NCBI GenBank assembly: GCA_039881145.1
Contig: JAYKKI010000153.1
Span: 496,001 to 560,000, forward strand
DNA length: 64,000 nt
DNA from: Druceiella hillmani
Lineage: Eukaryota; Arthropoda; Insecta; Lepidoptera; Hepialidae
Reading direction: 5' to 3'
Shown here: positions 23,795 to 36,155 of the stretch, one piece after another
Layout: each line of letters opens with the position of its first letter
Position numbering within the stretch: the first letter of the stretch is position 1
Notes under the pieces: generated by a model
Database searches by the model: none
Told to the model about the DNA's origin: nothing
The model's input: the letters and a program-made list of their open reading frames with translations, nothing else
Program-made: the position numbers and the translations under genes

Positions 23795-24205
23795 TCAGTA
23801 ATTTTTCAAAAGATTGTCAGAAGAACTTCTCTCGAAGGATACATAACGAGTGGGATTTTCGACTTTCTTTTCAGATTGCAAATAATTTTCAACGAGAAAG
23901 GAAAGAAAAATAAAAGAAGAAAATTCTACAAACGTACAGTGTTCTAAATTCTTCAATTCTCTTATGGGAAAAAAACTTGTAAAGCAACAAGCAAAATGCG
24001 TATGTACCACTGGTGAGGTGTACTTATCCACGATATAGCTGAGCATCGGTTCTGAGGAGTCAAGCAAAGAAATTTTTATCTCTACCTCAATCTTCATCCA
24101 GGATATTTTCCTATATTGAATTTTTAAAAATATAAACAGATCTCCGATTGATTGTTTGCATTGAAATCGCTCCATGGTTTCTGAATGAAATGAAAATTCT
24201 TTCAA
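23795..24205 (-). other. Longest minus-strand orphan ORF (136 codons)
   Basis: Open for 136 codons; the first ATG gives 126. The frame contains several Phe/Leu-rich stretches, and I see no domain, signal peptide or transmembrane pattern that stands out. It lies just beyond the decayed coding block at 22203-23180 on the same strand and could be a further part of it, but no motif links the two. A frame this long is somewhat unlikely by chance at this base composition. I treat it as unproven. Confidence 0.2.
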
Positions 24206-24600
24206 AATAACCTGCGGTACCCATGGACTAACTCACCGACAAATTCAAAAGAAGGCCAACGTCGTTTCCTCATCGGATTATCATCTATTTAGCTCGCTGT
24301 CTAATTATATTAGATTTAAAAAATATTAAAAAACGGGATATCTTAAAGTTGAAATCAACCAACTTTTAATTAAAAATCCAAAAAATACGCGCTTGCGATA
24401 ATAGAAAGATAAAAAAGAAGTAAAATTGAAGATTAATTACATATAGAGAATTAAATAACTTTGTATTCTGAAATGGTGGGTTAATTAATTGTCAACGTAT
24501 ATTATTTGAAATGTTGAAAGCTGTGTAAAAGTAGCAAAACAAGGAGGGTTATAAAGGTTGTTTCCTCAATTTATTACGTTTGTACTAATATAAACACAGA
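24206..24600. other. AT-rich, nothing seen
   Basis: No supported feature. The left arm of the following MITE may be eroded into this interval. Confidence 0.35.
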
Positions 24601-24742
24601 GCATCTTCAGGTGGGCTGTTTGTAAAGATATCTTTGCTAATAGCCCACCTGAAGATGTTGTAATACAAAGAAACCTTGGTTGTGGTAAAGAAATTAAAGA
24701 AAGTAGAAATAATACTCCATCATGTAGTTTCATTTAATTGTA
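24601..24742. mobile_element. Palindromic MITE, copy 2 (left arm degraded)
   Basis: Begins with a hairpin of almost 60 bp (GCATCTTCAGGTGGGCT facing AGCCCACCTGAAGATGT). It continues into a right arm sharing AAGAAANTNAAAGAAA, TAGAAATAATACT and GTAGTTTCATTTAATTG with copy 1 at 17931-18145. The outer part of the left arm is not recognisable. Non-coding. Confidence 0.75.
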
Positions 24743-25747
24743 TTATTGCTATTTTATAATGACGTAATATAATACTACTACTTTAGCTCGATATCATGGA
24801 AAGCGGTCGATGAATGTGTAAACGGCACTAAATTTTATAACGTCTTTGCTAGCAGGATTAGAATATGTGACTCAAGTGTGCGAAAACGTGAACTAATTTG
24901 AGACCATCATGGTGATCATGTGGATAGGTTGAGACGTGCGCTGCGTTGTTATTGGCCCGTTTGAAATTCATTTGTTCCTAATTGGCGAATGTGCTTTCAC
25001 ACAGTTTGGCGAATATACCACTTGTATCTTGTTTGTTCTGTAAATACAAGTACACTAATATATTTATCTACATATAATAGAAATTATATTATTTATAAAA
25101 GTATAGAAATGATTTTTCTTACTGAATAAATTGAAAATAACAAGTGGAATTGTCTAAAATATTTTTAAAGTGATCATAAATTTATATGGTATTATATCTT
25201 CAAAACAAAAGTCGATTAAAGAGTTTTCGTAATGTTCTTCTTTCATGGAAAGCGGTTTTGATTAATAGAAACACGATATTACTTTAGTTTTATGCTATAA
25301 CATAAAATTTAAAACACTAGAGACATTTAAAACCTATATCCTTCCACTTTTATTCGTAAATTTTCTACGAAATCTGTTAAAATTTATTGTTTCCACATAG
25401 GTTGTTGCTATTATAGTATTGTAGTACATTAAGACACAGGATTTCGATAAGTATTAGACAGGTTGCACTGTTAAATAAAATATCGTATCGTCCTGAAAAC
25501 GATCGTATAAAATTAGTCTCCTTATAAAATTAGCCTTATCTAAAAGATAAATCAAAACTGTAAATGAAAAATTACAAGTACATTGAAAATAATTCCCCAT
25601 AATATTATTAGTGACATTCCCATATATATTATATATATATATATAATTAACTATTTGTATTTTCTAATACCTTGATATTAACTATTTTTTAAAAATGTAT
25701 TCGTAATGCAATGTCAGTACTTCACATAATACGAATAAAATAGCACC
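24743..25747. other. Mostly non-coding; GC-richer patch at about 24780-25000
   Basis: The patch contains several G+C-rich words (AGACGTGCGCTGCG, TTGGCCCG) but no ORF or promoter pattern I can defend. A short (TA)n run lies at 25622-25646. Confidence 0.35.
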
Positions 25748-25969
25748 ATGACACCAAGCTCAAATAAATGTAATAAATGCATTCATCTTGGAATAATATG
25801 CGATACGAATATTGAACGTGGAACTCGAGCTGCATTGTGAGTTGTCTGGAATGTGTTATGAAATTCCACCTTGCACCTTGAAAGAAGTAAATGGAATCAG
25901 ACTAATGTTAGTTGTGAAACTCAATTTGTATTAATAGAAACGAATGCGGATTGTGTACCTGTAGATTAA
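25748..25969 (+). other. Coding-like short frames, unrecognised
   Basis: ATG at 25748 opens a 30-residue frame with SNKCNKCIHLGIICDTN, ending in TGA at 25840. An overlapping frame reads ELHCELSGMCYEIPPCTLKE to a TAA at 25934. A third reads SCETQFVLIETNADCVPVD to a TAA at 25969. Each looks more protein-like than the surroundings and is Cys-rich, so together they could be a frameshifted remnant of one small Cys-rich protein. No family is recognised. Confidence 0.25.
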
Positions 25970-27470
25970 TTGTTATTAATTCATTACAAAACAAAATTAT
26001 TAAAGTATCACATTAGGTTATCTTTCTCAGCTAACATTTTTTTTGGTAATTAGGTTTTTAACATATGGCTTGGATATTATCCTATTACTTACTTGAATGA
26101 AAATTTAGTATTTGAAAATAACAATAAGGTCATGCATGAGGGTCATGTCGCTTGACCTCCTTAGCATTATACTTCAATGAACGCGAATGGTAATTTTTTT
26201 TAGATACAAACATTTTGCAATATGTACATTTCATTTTGCGTTTGAATTAATTTTTAGCATCCTTAAATAAAAGAAGCATTATATAAAGATTCCTCCTTTA
26301 TATATTGCTGCTTGTTTTCCTAACTACTATTCCCATTTACGGATATGTAGTACTATTCTCAGGTCGATATAAATGGTCGAAAATTTTGTGAAATACTAAT
26401 ATTTCGGAAATGTCCATTTTATTAGCATTTTAAATTAAATCATACAAATCTTGACGCGAAAACTTTAAGTTTATAGTAGACGGGTTAAAATGCTTTCTTA
26501 ATAAGCATATCACTCACGTATATTTCAATAGTAAACGCTCAATATTGTAATATTTGAAGGACATGAAAATAATTTTTTTAAATAATATGCGTCGTGTGTG
26601 TATTAATTTAAAGAGTAACTAACAAGGATAAAAATACTATGCTAACATTTTGTGTAACAGAGTTTAATTTTGTTGAAAGTTTCCAAAAAAATTTTCACTA
26701 CTTAGAGTGGAAACTTGAAATTGCAGCTTAGTAAAATTTGAGTGTAATTAACAGTTACAGATAATCATATGAAAATTTCACAGTGGCAACTAAAATATCG
26801 GAAAAGAAATTATGTTCTTGTTTTGTATGGAATAATTTGAAAGAGCAAGCTATTAACAATATCTGCTAAAACTATTTTTTTGAACTGCACTATAGTTCAA
26901 TAGGTATTGCTGAAAATGCAGCTCACCTAAAATTGACCAGAAGAGTAGTTAAGTAGTAGTAATTTTATATTTCACAGTTTTTGAAATATTCACATTTCCA
27001 TCCCTGCAAAATATATATTCTAGGCAAAGTACTTGCATTTACATAATGCAAATAATATTAATTTTTGTGAATTGTTTAGCGCAATAGATAAATACTAAAT
27101 ATCGTTAAATATGTCTGAATAAGTACTGAATTTTAGAGTAATTCAAGTCATACTCAATGTACTTTGTAATAATTTAAATGGTTTACAACAAAAAAAACTA
27201 TATCATCTAATGCAATGTTCATAGTTTTTGACCAATATGATACTTCAAATGGTTTTCCTGATTTTTTTGATCTATAATTTTAAAGATCGGAAGTATGTTA
27301 GAGTTTTCTACTTAAAAAAGCAACTAAATTAAAAAAAATTACATGAAAAATTACTTTGAATTTGCATTTAAATTGCCTTCTATTTTTTTACCCCTCAAAA
27401 ATGAACCACGTAACTAATTTCGGTTATCCATGTTAATTCAGTTATTTTCCCCTATAAATGTGCCATAATC
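25970..27470. other. AT-rich, nothing seen
   Basis: No supported gene, RNA or repeat. Confidence 0.35.
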
Positions 27471-27541
27471 GTGCGTACATTTGTGCATGCGTTCGTGCGT
27501 TCGTGCGTGCGTGCGTTTGTACGTTTATGCGTGCGTGCGTT
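27471..27541. repeat. (CGTG)n microsatellite, imperfect
   Basis: Tetranucleotide units of CGTG/CGTT interrupted by variant units. Locally GC-rich, ending about 40 bp before a (TA)n tract. The 65-codon frame over both is a repeat artefact. Confidence 0.9.
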
Positions 27542-27581
27542 CAAAAAATCCGATGGAGGGAAATTTATGATGGAGTACATA

Positions 27582-27584
<3 letters not shown>

Positions 27585-27622
<38 letters not shown>
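27585..27622. repeat. (TA)n microsatellite
   Basis: About 19 TA units. Confidence 0.95.
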
Positions 27623-27626
<4 letters not shown>

Positions 27627-30600
27627 ATATAAGATTTGTTATTCTACAAAATTAAAATAATACAGGTCATTACTATTATTTAGATCTAAGAAATATATCA
27701 TTTTTTGTGATTGTAATAAATATTTATTTGTTTGTAACTTTACAGAAGCCTGAGAATAAAGGTATTTATTTTAAATAAAAAAGTAACTATTTGGTGCTTT
27801 TGCACATATCTTGAAATATTAATTACTTTCTGTGTTATTTTTAAATAAATGTGATCATTTCATCATGCAACAAACAATAAATTTAACGCTCCAATGCGAT
27901 AAACAATAAATTTCTGCCACACACTAATTTTGCCAGCGAGCAACAATGAAGGGTACAAAATTGAAACGGGATTCTTCACACAATTCCTACAGCCGTGACT
28001 TTACTAATCACTAGTGGTAAAGCTTCAGAGATCAAAAAAAATTGATGACATTTGTCTGGCAAGGAAAAAAACTTATATTAATAATAAGAGAGTACTTAAC
28101 AAATCTACTGTGTTTCAGCTTGATATAAAGTTCCGTAATTTTTTAAATTAATACTGCTGGTAGAAAATAAGTCTACTATATATAAACTGCCAATGTTACT
28201 GAGCACTAAATAAAGCGATGCTTATGCAAATTCTTTAAAAACCTAATAATTCAAATTTATATTTGTGAAGTAACTTGAGGTGAGCTTGAATGAGCTTGCA
28301 TTTATATTTTTTTCAATAAAATGATGTTGACGTAAAAATTAGGTATATTGAATTCGACTATATTCGACTGTGTTCGACAATATTCTACCATTCATACAAC
28401 TCAGTATTTTAATATTTTAAAGTGCTTGAAATTGTGGAAGAGTATCTTCTTTATTCATAATTTGTAAACACCAGATATTTTTATCAATATCAAAAATCCA
28501 GGTATCGATCTTTAAACAAAATCGATTTGAGAGGTAAATCGGTATCTTTAAACAAAATCGATTTGAGCATAGATATCATTATAATCTTTAGATTAACTGC
28601 AAATAGAGCCATATGTTTGATTTACTCGGGCTTATTATTTGCTGGCAGTATTTCTTAACATGATTCAATAATGTTTCATATCACTTATTGAAAGTAAAAT
28701 GGCGTATACAATTTTTATCATCTATTGCAATTTAGTTCGAAGCACTTATAAAAAAAATCTAGAACTACATTTTTTTAAATCATCCGGACATTCTTTTGAG
28801 TTTCATATCCTTCATAACAAACTGTCAGTAATTTAAATATGTTAATTGATAAAATATCACATTCACCAGAGAAACATGAACAGAAAATGTAGGTAAATTA
28901 ATAATTTTTAATACCAGCTAATCATTCTATAACCTCCTAAATGATTTTAAGAGAAACCGGTACTTCCAAGTAAATTAGAAAAAACGTACGTTCACTGCGT
29001 CAAAGTATTTATTTTTAATAGGAAATGTTAAATAAATTAGATTGCAAAACTGCATATCAAAAAATTAAGGCTCTATTTTCATTTAATTTGACGTAGTTAT
29101 TCTATCGTCATTGTTTTATTATCTAATTTATTTATAATTTAAATTGGTTTTACAATTATAATACTTCTTTATATATTCAAGTATAGTAATTTTCTGGGTT
29201 ATAATTAAAATAAGCTCTTATTGGCAATTAATTTTTTTTTGCCTTGAAAGAAATAAAAACGAGCGGCGAAATTATTTTTTTCGTTCTGCAGTGTTCATAT
29301 TTACAGGAATAACTGATTGTGGAGAAGATATAAAAACTCGATCCCTCTTAATCACAAAAACACGAAAACACCATAATAACACAAACGGCAGTCAATTATG
29401 TTCTCTAAATAAATTATAGACATACAAGTTATTGCATGTCTTTAATGTATTTAGAGTCTCTAGTACATTCGATTTTCTTAACGAATTTATACTCCAGGTA
29501 TAATGGTACAGATAGGCTTATCAAAAATTTAGTTTTATTTTGTACTTTTATTTATTTTGGAAGTAATAAATAATTTTTGAAGAATTTTGCTTTATTTTAT
29601 TTGTATAGAATAATATATCAAATATATGATAGATAGTTACTCGTATTTCATCAGTCCATATTATTATGAAAAATAGTCTTTATTAAAACAACTTTACATA
29701 CATTAGAAAGAATTTGTTATTAAACACTGGTATACAATATTAAATATGGGTTATACTAAAACAATTATGACGAAATTAAATAAAGTTATTCATAAACATT
29801 CTGAGACTGTCGAATTATTAATTAGTTTTCTTCTTGAAGCGTACTTTTCATCGCAAAACTAATGTAGAGTGCTGACGAAACTTTTAAAATTTGTATATCG
29901 TTTTTTGTCAGGATCTTTGCTAATATTGTTGTTAAACGTTTCGTATTCAGGAAGACTTCTTCAAAAAATTTAAATAAAATATGTTATTATTCTTTTTTTT
30001 TCGCTATAGGGAGAGCTTCTCACTCATGTGTTTAGCCATTCGTTAAGTTAGTGCTTGTAAGCAATATAAAATGCTAATCTATTGTTAGGCTTGTAATAAA
30101 TCGTTCATGTTAATTTTCGTGAAAAATATTTCAAAATTTTATGATCAAATAACTTTTTAATAAAACGGGGACAGAGAACCTTGTTTACTTAATAATCGAA
30201 ATATACATTTAATAGTTAAGTGTCTTTTCTTGGTTATTCACGCGAAGAATTTCAACGATAATTCCTTAAACAGAAAGATCGATATTAGCGGAGGTGAACG
30301 AAGCGCGCGTGACAATCGAATAATTTCGTTTATATAATTTTCTTATAAAATCGTCCTTTCACACAATTTTCGTATGAAACCTCCAAAAATAAATAACGTT
30401 CTTAATTCTTTTACTTTCATGAATAACGGAATTTTGGTTAACTCATTGTCAAGAACATTTATGTTACGCATTTCCTTGATAATCCTGGATTGTATCAACA
30501 TTCTCGTAAGGTGGTGTACCTTGACTTTCGTGAATACAAACATTAGATAATTAATGCAAATAATTAAGACTAGCTACGTGAAGCAGATTCAAGCAGGTGT

Positions 30601-32293
30601 TGAGGTAGCGCTCGCTTAGAATGTTGAATATACGGTGTCACGCACCTCCCTTAATGAGGCTCGTATTGTGGCTGCCGTTTTGTGAGGGTTTGAGGGAGGA
30701 GGTTAGCATCTTGCGAGTGACGTGACAAAACTTTTTAATAGTTTCTTGTTTGTCGTGTTGCCAAAATGATAATATATTTCAGACAAAGGCCCATTTTATT
30801 ACCCGATTACGGGAAGCCCAAATGGGAAAAGATATGATTTGAATATCGAATATGCATGTAGGTATAGATGTTCCATTTTAAGGATCAAAGTACACTAGCA
30901 GTCTTAACAAAATGAGCCCATCCCAATATTAAAAGTATCATAGGTTTTATGTAAATGCAATGAAATACCCGTTAGCTACCATATTGTTTATGATGTATGA
31001 AATTGCATTTATAAAGGGAGAAAAATAAATATAATCTATGCACCTACTAGGTGGGCTTGCATATGCTTTTCATGAGTTCACCCACATACGGCGTAGACGA
31101 AAAGAAAGATAATGATTTTAATACGCGTGTAATCAATACGATGATCGATATGGGACTCTCGGTTACACAGAACAAATGGGTAGTAGGTATTATTATATAT
31201 TATCAAAAACGATCCATTTAAAATTTTATATAAAATAAGAGTTTAAAAAACTTAAAAATGACTACGTAAGAATATGCAACAAGTTCTAAAATGTATAAAT
31301 CTTAAAATGAAAATACATTTCACAGAATTACGTTAATTTTTTTTTGAATTTTACCTTTTTTAATTTTAGTTTTGTGTGCATAAATGACGTTAAATAGCAA
31401 AATAATAATGCAATTACTTTAAAACAACATATGAAACGTAAACATTGGAATATTTCCTTATAGGTAAATTCCTACCTATTTTTACATTTCTAAACCGATG
31501 ATATGGATTGTTATAGTTAGTGACTTATGTTTAGATAATTCATAATTGTTAGTCTACCTATTACCTAACCGTAACAATCTATTAAATCAATAAATTAATA
31601 TTGATCAAACATCTCTCTGCCACATATTAGGCACGGCGAATGCAATCATGTTTTTATGAAAGAAAGAGATTAGAAAGGTAAAGAGATAAAGAGATTAGAA
31701 GGAAGTATTATGGTTTTATTTTTCGATGGATATATGTAAGTATACATGTTTGCAAGTTGAATCTAAACATTCCGTTTATTTTTTATGAATAATACATTTT
31801 CAAAGTTGAAAGCACGTACTTGCAAATGCTTATGGGAAAAAGTTACAAAACAAAAATAGATGCCTCCAATTTGATTTAATAATATTTCAGCAAACTTGAA
31901 TGAAAATAATTCGATGCAAAATATGATATCTGGCTTTACTTTGGTTTTAAAATGAAATGTGAATAAAAATTCACGACCTAAGACTGCATCATTCAAATAA
32001 GAAATTTTTCATAAAAACGAGAAGAAGAAACTATGCTAGCCAGAAAATTCATAGCTCTCAATTTCTCTAGAAATTATTAAATTATAACTATATAAATTTG
32101 TCTTTTTTACTCGATATTCCTTCAAACTGTTTATGACGTTTGTAATGATTTAAATAAATTTGATCATTAAAAACACTGCAGTTCAATTCTCATAACAAGA
32201 AGTTAAAAATCATTAATCCTATTTGAATATATTGCAATGACACTGAATACTTTGGTTCGTAACAACATAATTGTGTTTGAAGTAAGAACTAAA

Positions 32294-32298
<5 letters not shown>
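27623..32298. other. Long gene-poor stretch with a 36-bp tandem duplication
   Basis: The only clear structure is a direct duplication with period 36 bp (CTTTAAACAAAATCGATTT at 28510 and 28546). Minus-strand frames at 30343-30543 (66 codons, ATG) and 31763-31996 (77 codons) are the most protein-like here, but match nothing I know. A GC-richer patch lies at 30585-30725. Confidence 0.35.

Positions 32299-32355
<57 letters not shown>
32299..32355. repeat. (AT)n microsatellite
   Basis: About 28 uninterrupted AT units. Confidence 0.95.
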
Positions 32356-32358
<3 letters not shown>

Positions 32359-32705
32359 GTAATACATCTATATTTATTTGAAATTATAAAAAATTCTGAA
32401 CCGAATAATGATCTGTTTATGTGGCACACTCGATACAACTGGAAAATATTTCATCCGTAATTTTGCAATCAACTACTTCCTCCCTAAATTTGCCTGTTGT
32501 TAAAATATAATACTCAATAATATACCATCCAAATACTAACATTTTCTGAAATGAAACCGGAAGATAAAACCACTGTTTAACTCTTCTGGTAGTTTCCAAT
32601 TATTCCAAAAATGCAAAACCGACAATCCAAAAGAATGTCCGTTTTCATTTACGAATTTCTTTTATGGAAAAGCATTCATAGTTTTCGTTTCTATAAAGTT
32701 GGAAT

Positions 32706-32769
<64 letters not shown>

Positions 32770-32773
32770 CATA

Positions 32774-32817
<44 letters not shown>

Positions 32818-32821
32818 CATA

Positions 32822-32863
<42 letters not shown>
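32706..32863. repeat. (TA)n microsatellite with higher-order structure
   Basis: A 158-bp TA tract in which the interruption ACATACATATATTTATA occurs twice, about 50 bp apart. This suggests duplication of a larger unit within the tract. Confidence 0.9.
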
Positions 32864-32866
<3 letters not shown>

Positions 32867-33527
32867 TTGAAAATAAATGAATCATCGTCATTTAAGTGGA
32901 CCTTTTAAGTGTTGCACATTTTTGCTTCGATTTTGAAAAGCTATTTAGTGAAGAAGTGTTTTAAAAACAGTATAGGACAAAAGAAATATTTCGTTTGCAA
33001 TAAGTTATCCTTACTGCTAATTATAGCATTAATACCTTTAATATCTTGACAAACAGAGTTTTGAAAATCCAATTTTTGAAAATAAATTTACAAAAATACT
33101 CTTATTCATAAGAAGTACATAAATATAATTAAAAAGGAGTAACATTTGAAACACTCAAAAAAAGGGACTGACGGGGATAACATACAACTGATTATTAGAT
33201 TGTATAACTTATTTTGTGGTATAGTAGGCATTACTGTAGTTATGAAAAAAATGTAAAAGTTCTATTATATGTGATAAAAGAACAGAGTTTCTGTATAAGG
33301 CATAGGCAGAAAAACATTAATTCCCGAAAGCAAGTCGAATTATTATATAAGTTAATTTTTTTGAATTTCCTCTTTTCTTTTTGTACAATGTCTATGTAAC
33401 TGGCTATATAATTAAGGTTGCCAATTGTCAACTTCAGCAAAATAATAGTATTGATTATAAAGTTATAATATTTATAATAACATTAATAATAAAAATAAGG
33501 TAACCAGAGATCACAAGTTTCTTTAAC
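32864..33527. other. AT-rich, nothing convincing
   Basis: Overlapping opposite frames near 33214-33440 are chance-like. Confidence 0.35.
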
Positions 33528-33631
33528 ATTTGAATTAGTATTTTTTATTGTGTAAGCGACAAATTTTGCATGACCAAAGTCCGATCGTGCAAAAAGCTAT
33601 CGCTTACAAAATAAAAAATATTAATTCAAAT
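33528..33631. mobile_element. Short palindromic MITE-like element
   Basis: A 104-bp segment that is an imperfect palindrome over nearly its full length. The outer arms are ATTTGAATTA, then TATTTTTTATT, then GTAAGCGA, mirrored on the right. An inner stem uses TTTTGCA and TGCAAAA. No coding capacity. Superfamily unknown. Confidence 0.65.
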
Positions 33632-33739
33632 CTCACTCCCAACACAGTAACCATCCGTCCAACTGCAAGTGCTGTACAATAGACGATGTATGCATCCACA
33701 GCAGCTAGCTGCAGTAGAAATTGCCGAGAAACTCACAAC

Positions 33740-33835
33740 TGAAAGCGCTCGGCCCTGATAAAATTAAAGATTGTTAGTTAAAATACTTCATAGCTGCACA
33801 CGATAACATTAAAAATATTTACTAAAATGCGAAGT
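33740..33835 (+). pseudogene. Short Jockey-like LINE reverse transcriptase fragment
   Basis: One frame reads LKALGPDKIKDC, a stop, LKYF, then HDNIKNIY, a stop, and NAK. The KAxGPDxI motif followed by LKYF and an NIYNA-like helix is the start of the reverse transcriptase domain in Jockey-type non-LTR retrotransposons. It covers only about 32 codons with two stops. The rest of the element is not recognisable on either side. Confidence 0.4.
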
Positions 33836-34103
33836 GATGAATTCGAAAGTACAATCTTATTTCTCTTGCCAGAACAATATTTTTAAAACCAAAATACATA
33901 GACAAAACAAACTCATCATAATATAAACACGTCAATTGCATCAGTGATATCTATAATAACACATAAAATAGATATATCAACCCAGAAGGATAAAAACCTC
34001 GCTGCAATTAAGGGGTAAGAATAATTAGCAATAGGTACATATATACATAACCAAGTGAAACTCAAACAAAAAAAATTATCTTGTGAATATGGATTACCAA
34101 AAG

Positions 34104-34157
34104 CCATTTGACAGATGAGAGTGTACCTTTTGAAACTCTCTGATGCCAGTCAAATGG
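34104..34157. repeat. Imperfect hairpin
   Basis: CCATTTGAC at 34104-34112 and GTCAAATGG at 34149-34157 form the outer stem. GAGAGT/ACTCTC forms an inner stem. Confidence 0.55.
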
Positions 34158-36131
34158 AAAAGCTTTGGTGTCAATTTTATACGGCATGCGACATCCAGGT
34201 TAAAATTAAATACAGCGTATTAATTGAGATATAGTGTCTTGGGAATATATGGAATTATTTTGGGACTATAGGGAATTATTTTCGTATACATAAGTTCTTT
34301 CACGTAATTCTTGGTTATAACACACCAAATTAGAATCAAGTTTAACCCTCAAGACTGCGAGAAGAGATTTTGTTTCTAATTTATTTATTCAATTAAATAC
34401 ACGCCGTAAAAATAAAAATATTTTCAAAAGAACTTCCGCAATATTTAAGCGTAAGTTAATATAATAATAACTCTGAATATACAAAAGGATTATCCTATCG
34501 TATATTCCGAGATTCCAGGTGTTGACAGGTAGTGAGATAATTTACTCTAATATGATTATTCGTGCAAAAGAAAATCAAAGAATTTTGCTTTATGAAAATA
34601 TCTTCTTCATAATCGATATTTCATTATTAATATTTAGGTTCGAATTACCTTTAACAAATTATTTTACTTTCCCACAGTAAATAAATTATTTTACTTTTCC
34701 TGTTCATCTATTCTCTTTACCTAAGGGTAGTATTCTTTATTTAAATACAAAATGTTAAATTAATACATAGAAAAGCAGTAGATACAAGTTATTTATTTAT
34801 TTGAAAATCTTAATAAATTCACAGCATAAACCAAAGTATTAAAAAAAGTTTAATGTGGCATGGCGCTAAAAAAATTTTATAAATACAGTTTTATATTTAA
34901 CCAAAGACGAAAAAGAAAATACTTTCGTCTGAATACTCCACCCAGAAATGTAAACTGAAACTAAATCCGATACCGATTGTTTATTCATATTATTACCAGA
35001 TGCGCAATTTTATAAACCACGAACGTTTAATAAAGATTATTAATCATTCAGATTCTCTAAGAACCAAGGTATAGAAAAGTGTCATGTGGTTCTCTATAAA
35101 TAATTACATAACATAATAAATATTGGAAGAAAACAAATTGACGCTAGTAGTGAAAACTCAATCCGCTCGGTTTTAGTAAATTTTTAGGCAATTAATATAT
35201 TATATGTAACACAAGAATTACGAAGGGGTGGAATTTCTGATTTCTTTATATAATAACCAATAATTGAATACCGCAAAATATATCAATTTTGAAACTAAAT
35301 AGTGCGCTAATTCCAAGTACCTAGGACCTAAATGCTATTTTCTCTTGTTTTCTGTAAGATAATATTTTAAAATAGGTTACTGCAGTAACAACTTATTTAT
35401 CTATATTATAGTATTTCCTTAATAAATGTACTTTAATATGTTTAGTAATATAATTGTTGTTTTTGGGTTAATAGTAAAAATAAACATAATTTGCATTTCA
35501 GCAATAATTTTTCTTGTCATAAAGTATCGCATTGAATCACATGGCCACTGCTTTGCCAATTATTTATCCTTAAAAACATGTATAACATACTAACTGGCAA
35601 TTAATTATTCCGTTAATTTTGTGTATTTTCCAATAATTATAGCACATCAAGCTATGTTATATTTTATTTAGTATTAAATTAATATTTTTTTGAATCGGAA
35701 CTCATATTTCTATATGAAATAAACTTAAACTTATTTTAAGTTAAGAAATCAATTTTAAATATTTTTAGCATCATGAGTCACCAAATGGCTGATACAGGTT
35801 TAAATTATATATTTCTATTGCCCTTCACTAAATTGCGTGATATAAAAAATATTAAAAATATCTACAATTGTAAAATCTCTGTAACTCGTACTATTGGAAA
35901 GCACTCTAGAAAACATGTAAACGGAGTTGCGTTTGAATTAATCTTAAGCGTATTTTTAAAACTATTTAATAATAGTTGTGTTATTTCAGTGGAAACAAGC
36001 AAATTTACTTTCTTTTATAGGCCAATCTTTATTATTAATTCGTAAAACTAATCCGTACGAAACAAGTTAAACCGCGTTTATATTTAATGCTTTTAACAAA
36101 CTGCTTTACATTCGCTTTTGGCTCGTAACGT
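34158..36131. other. AT-rich, no supported gene
   Basis: A 90-codon ATG frame at 35773-36045 has no recognisable motif, and its length is within the chance range. Nothing else is seen. Confidence 0.35.
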
Positions 36132-36155
36132 AGCGCAGGCGATCACGCCTGCGCT
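36132..36155. repeat. GC-rich perfect hairpin
   Basis: AGCGCAGGCG, loop ATCA, then CGCCTGCGCT: 10-bp perfect arms with about 80% GC inside strongly AT-rich DNA. It is followed within 50 bp by another C-rich patch (CTCGCTCCCGCCTCCTCG). Confidence 0.8.

Noticed and set aside
31763..31996. Minus-strand 77-codon frame with NDAVLGREFLF, similar in look to the end of a retroviral-type protease
   Set aside because: No active-site DSG or DTG is found upstream, and the rest of the frame matches nothing. The resemblance is too short.
35773..36045. 90-codon ATG frame preceded by a TTTTTAG acceptor-like sequence
   Set aside because: Length is within the chance range for 64 kb, and composition and motifs give no support.
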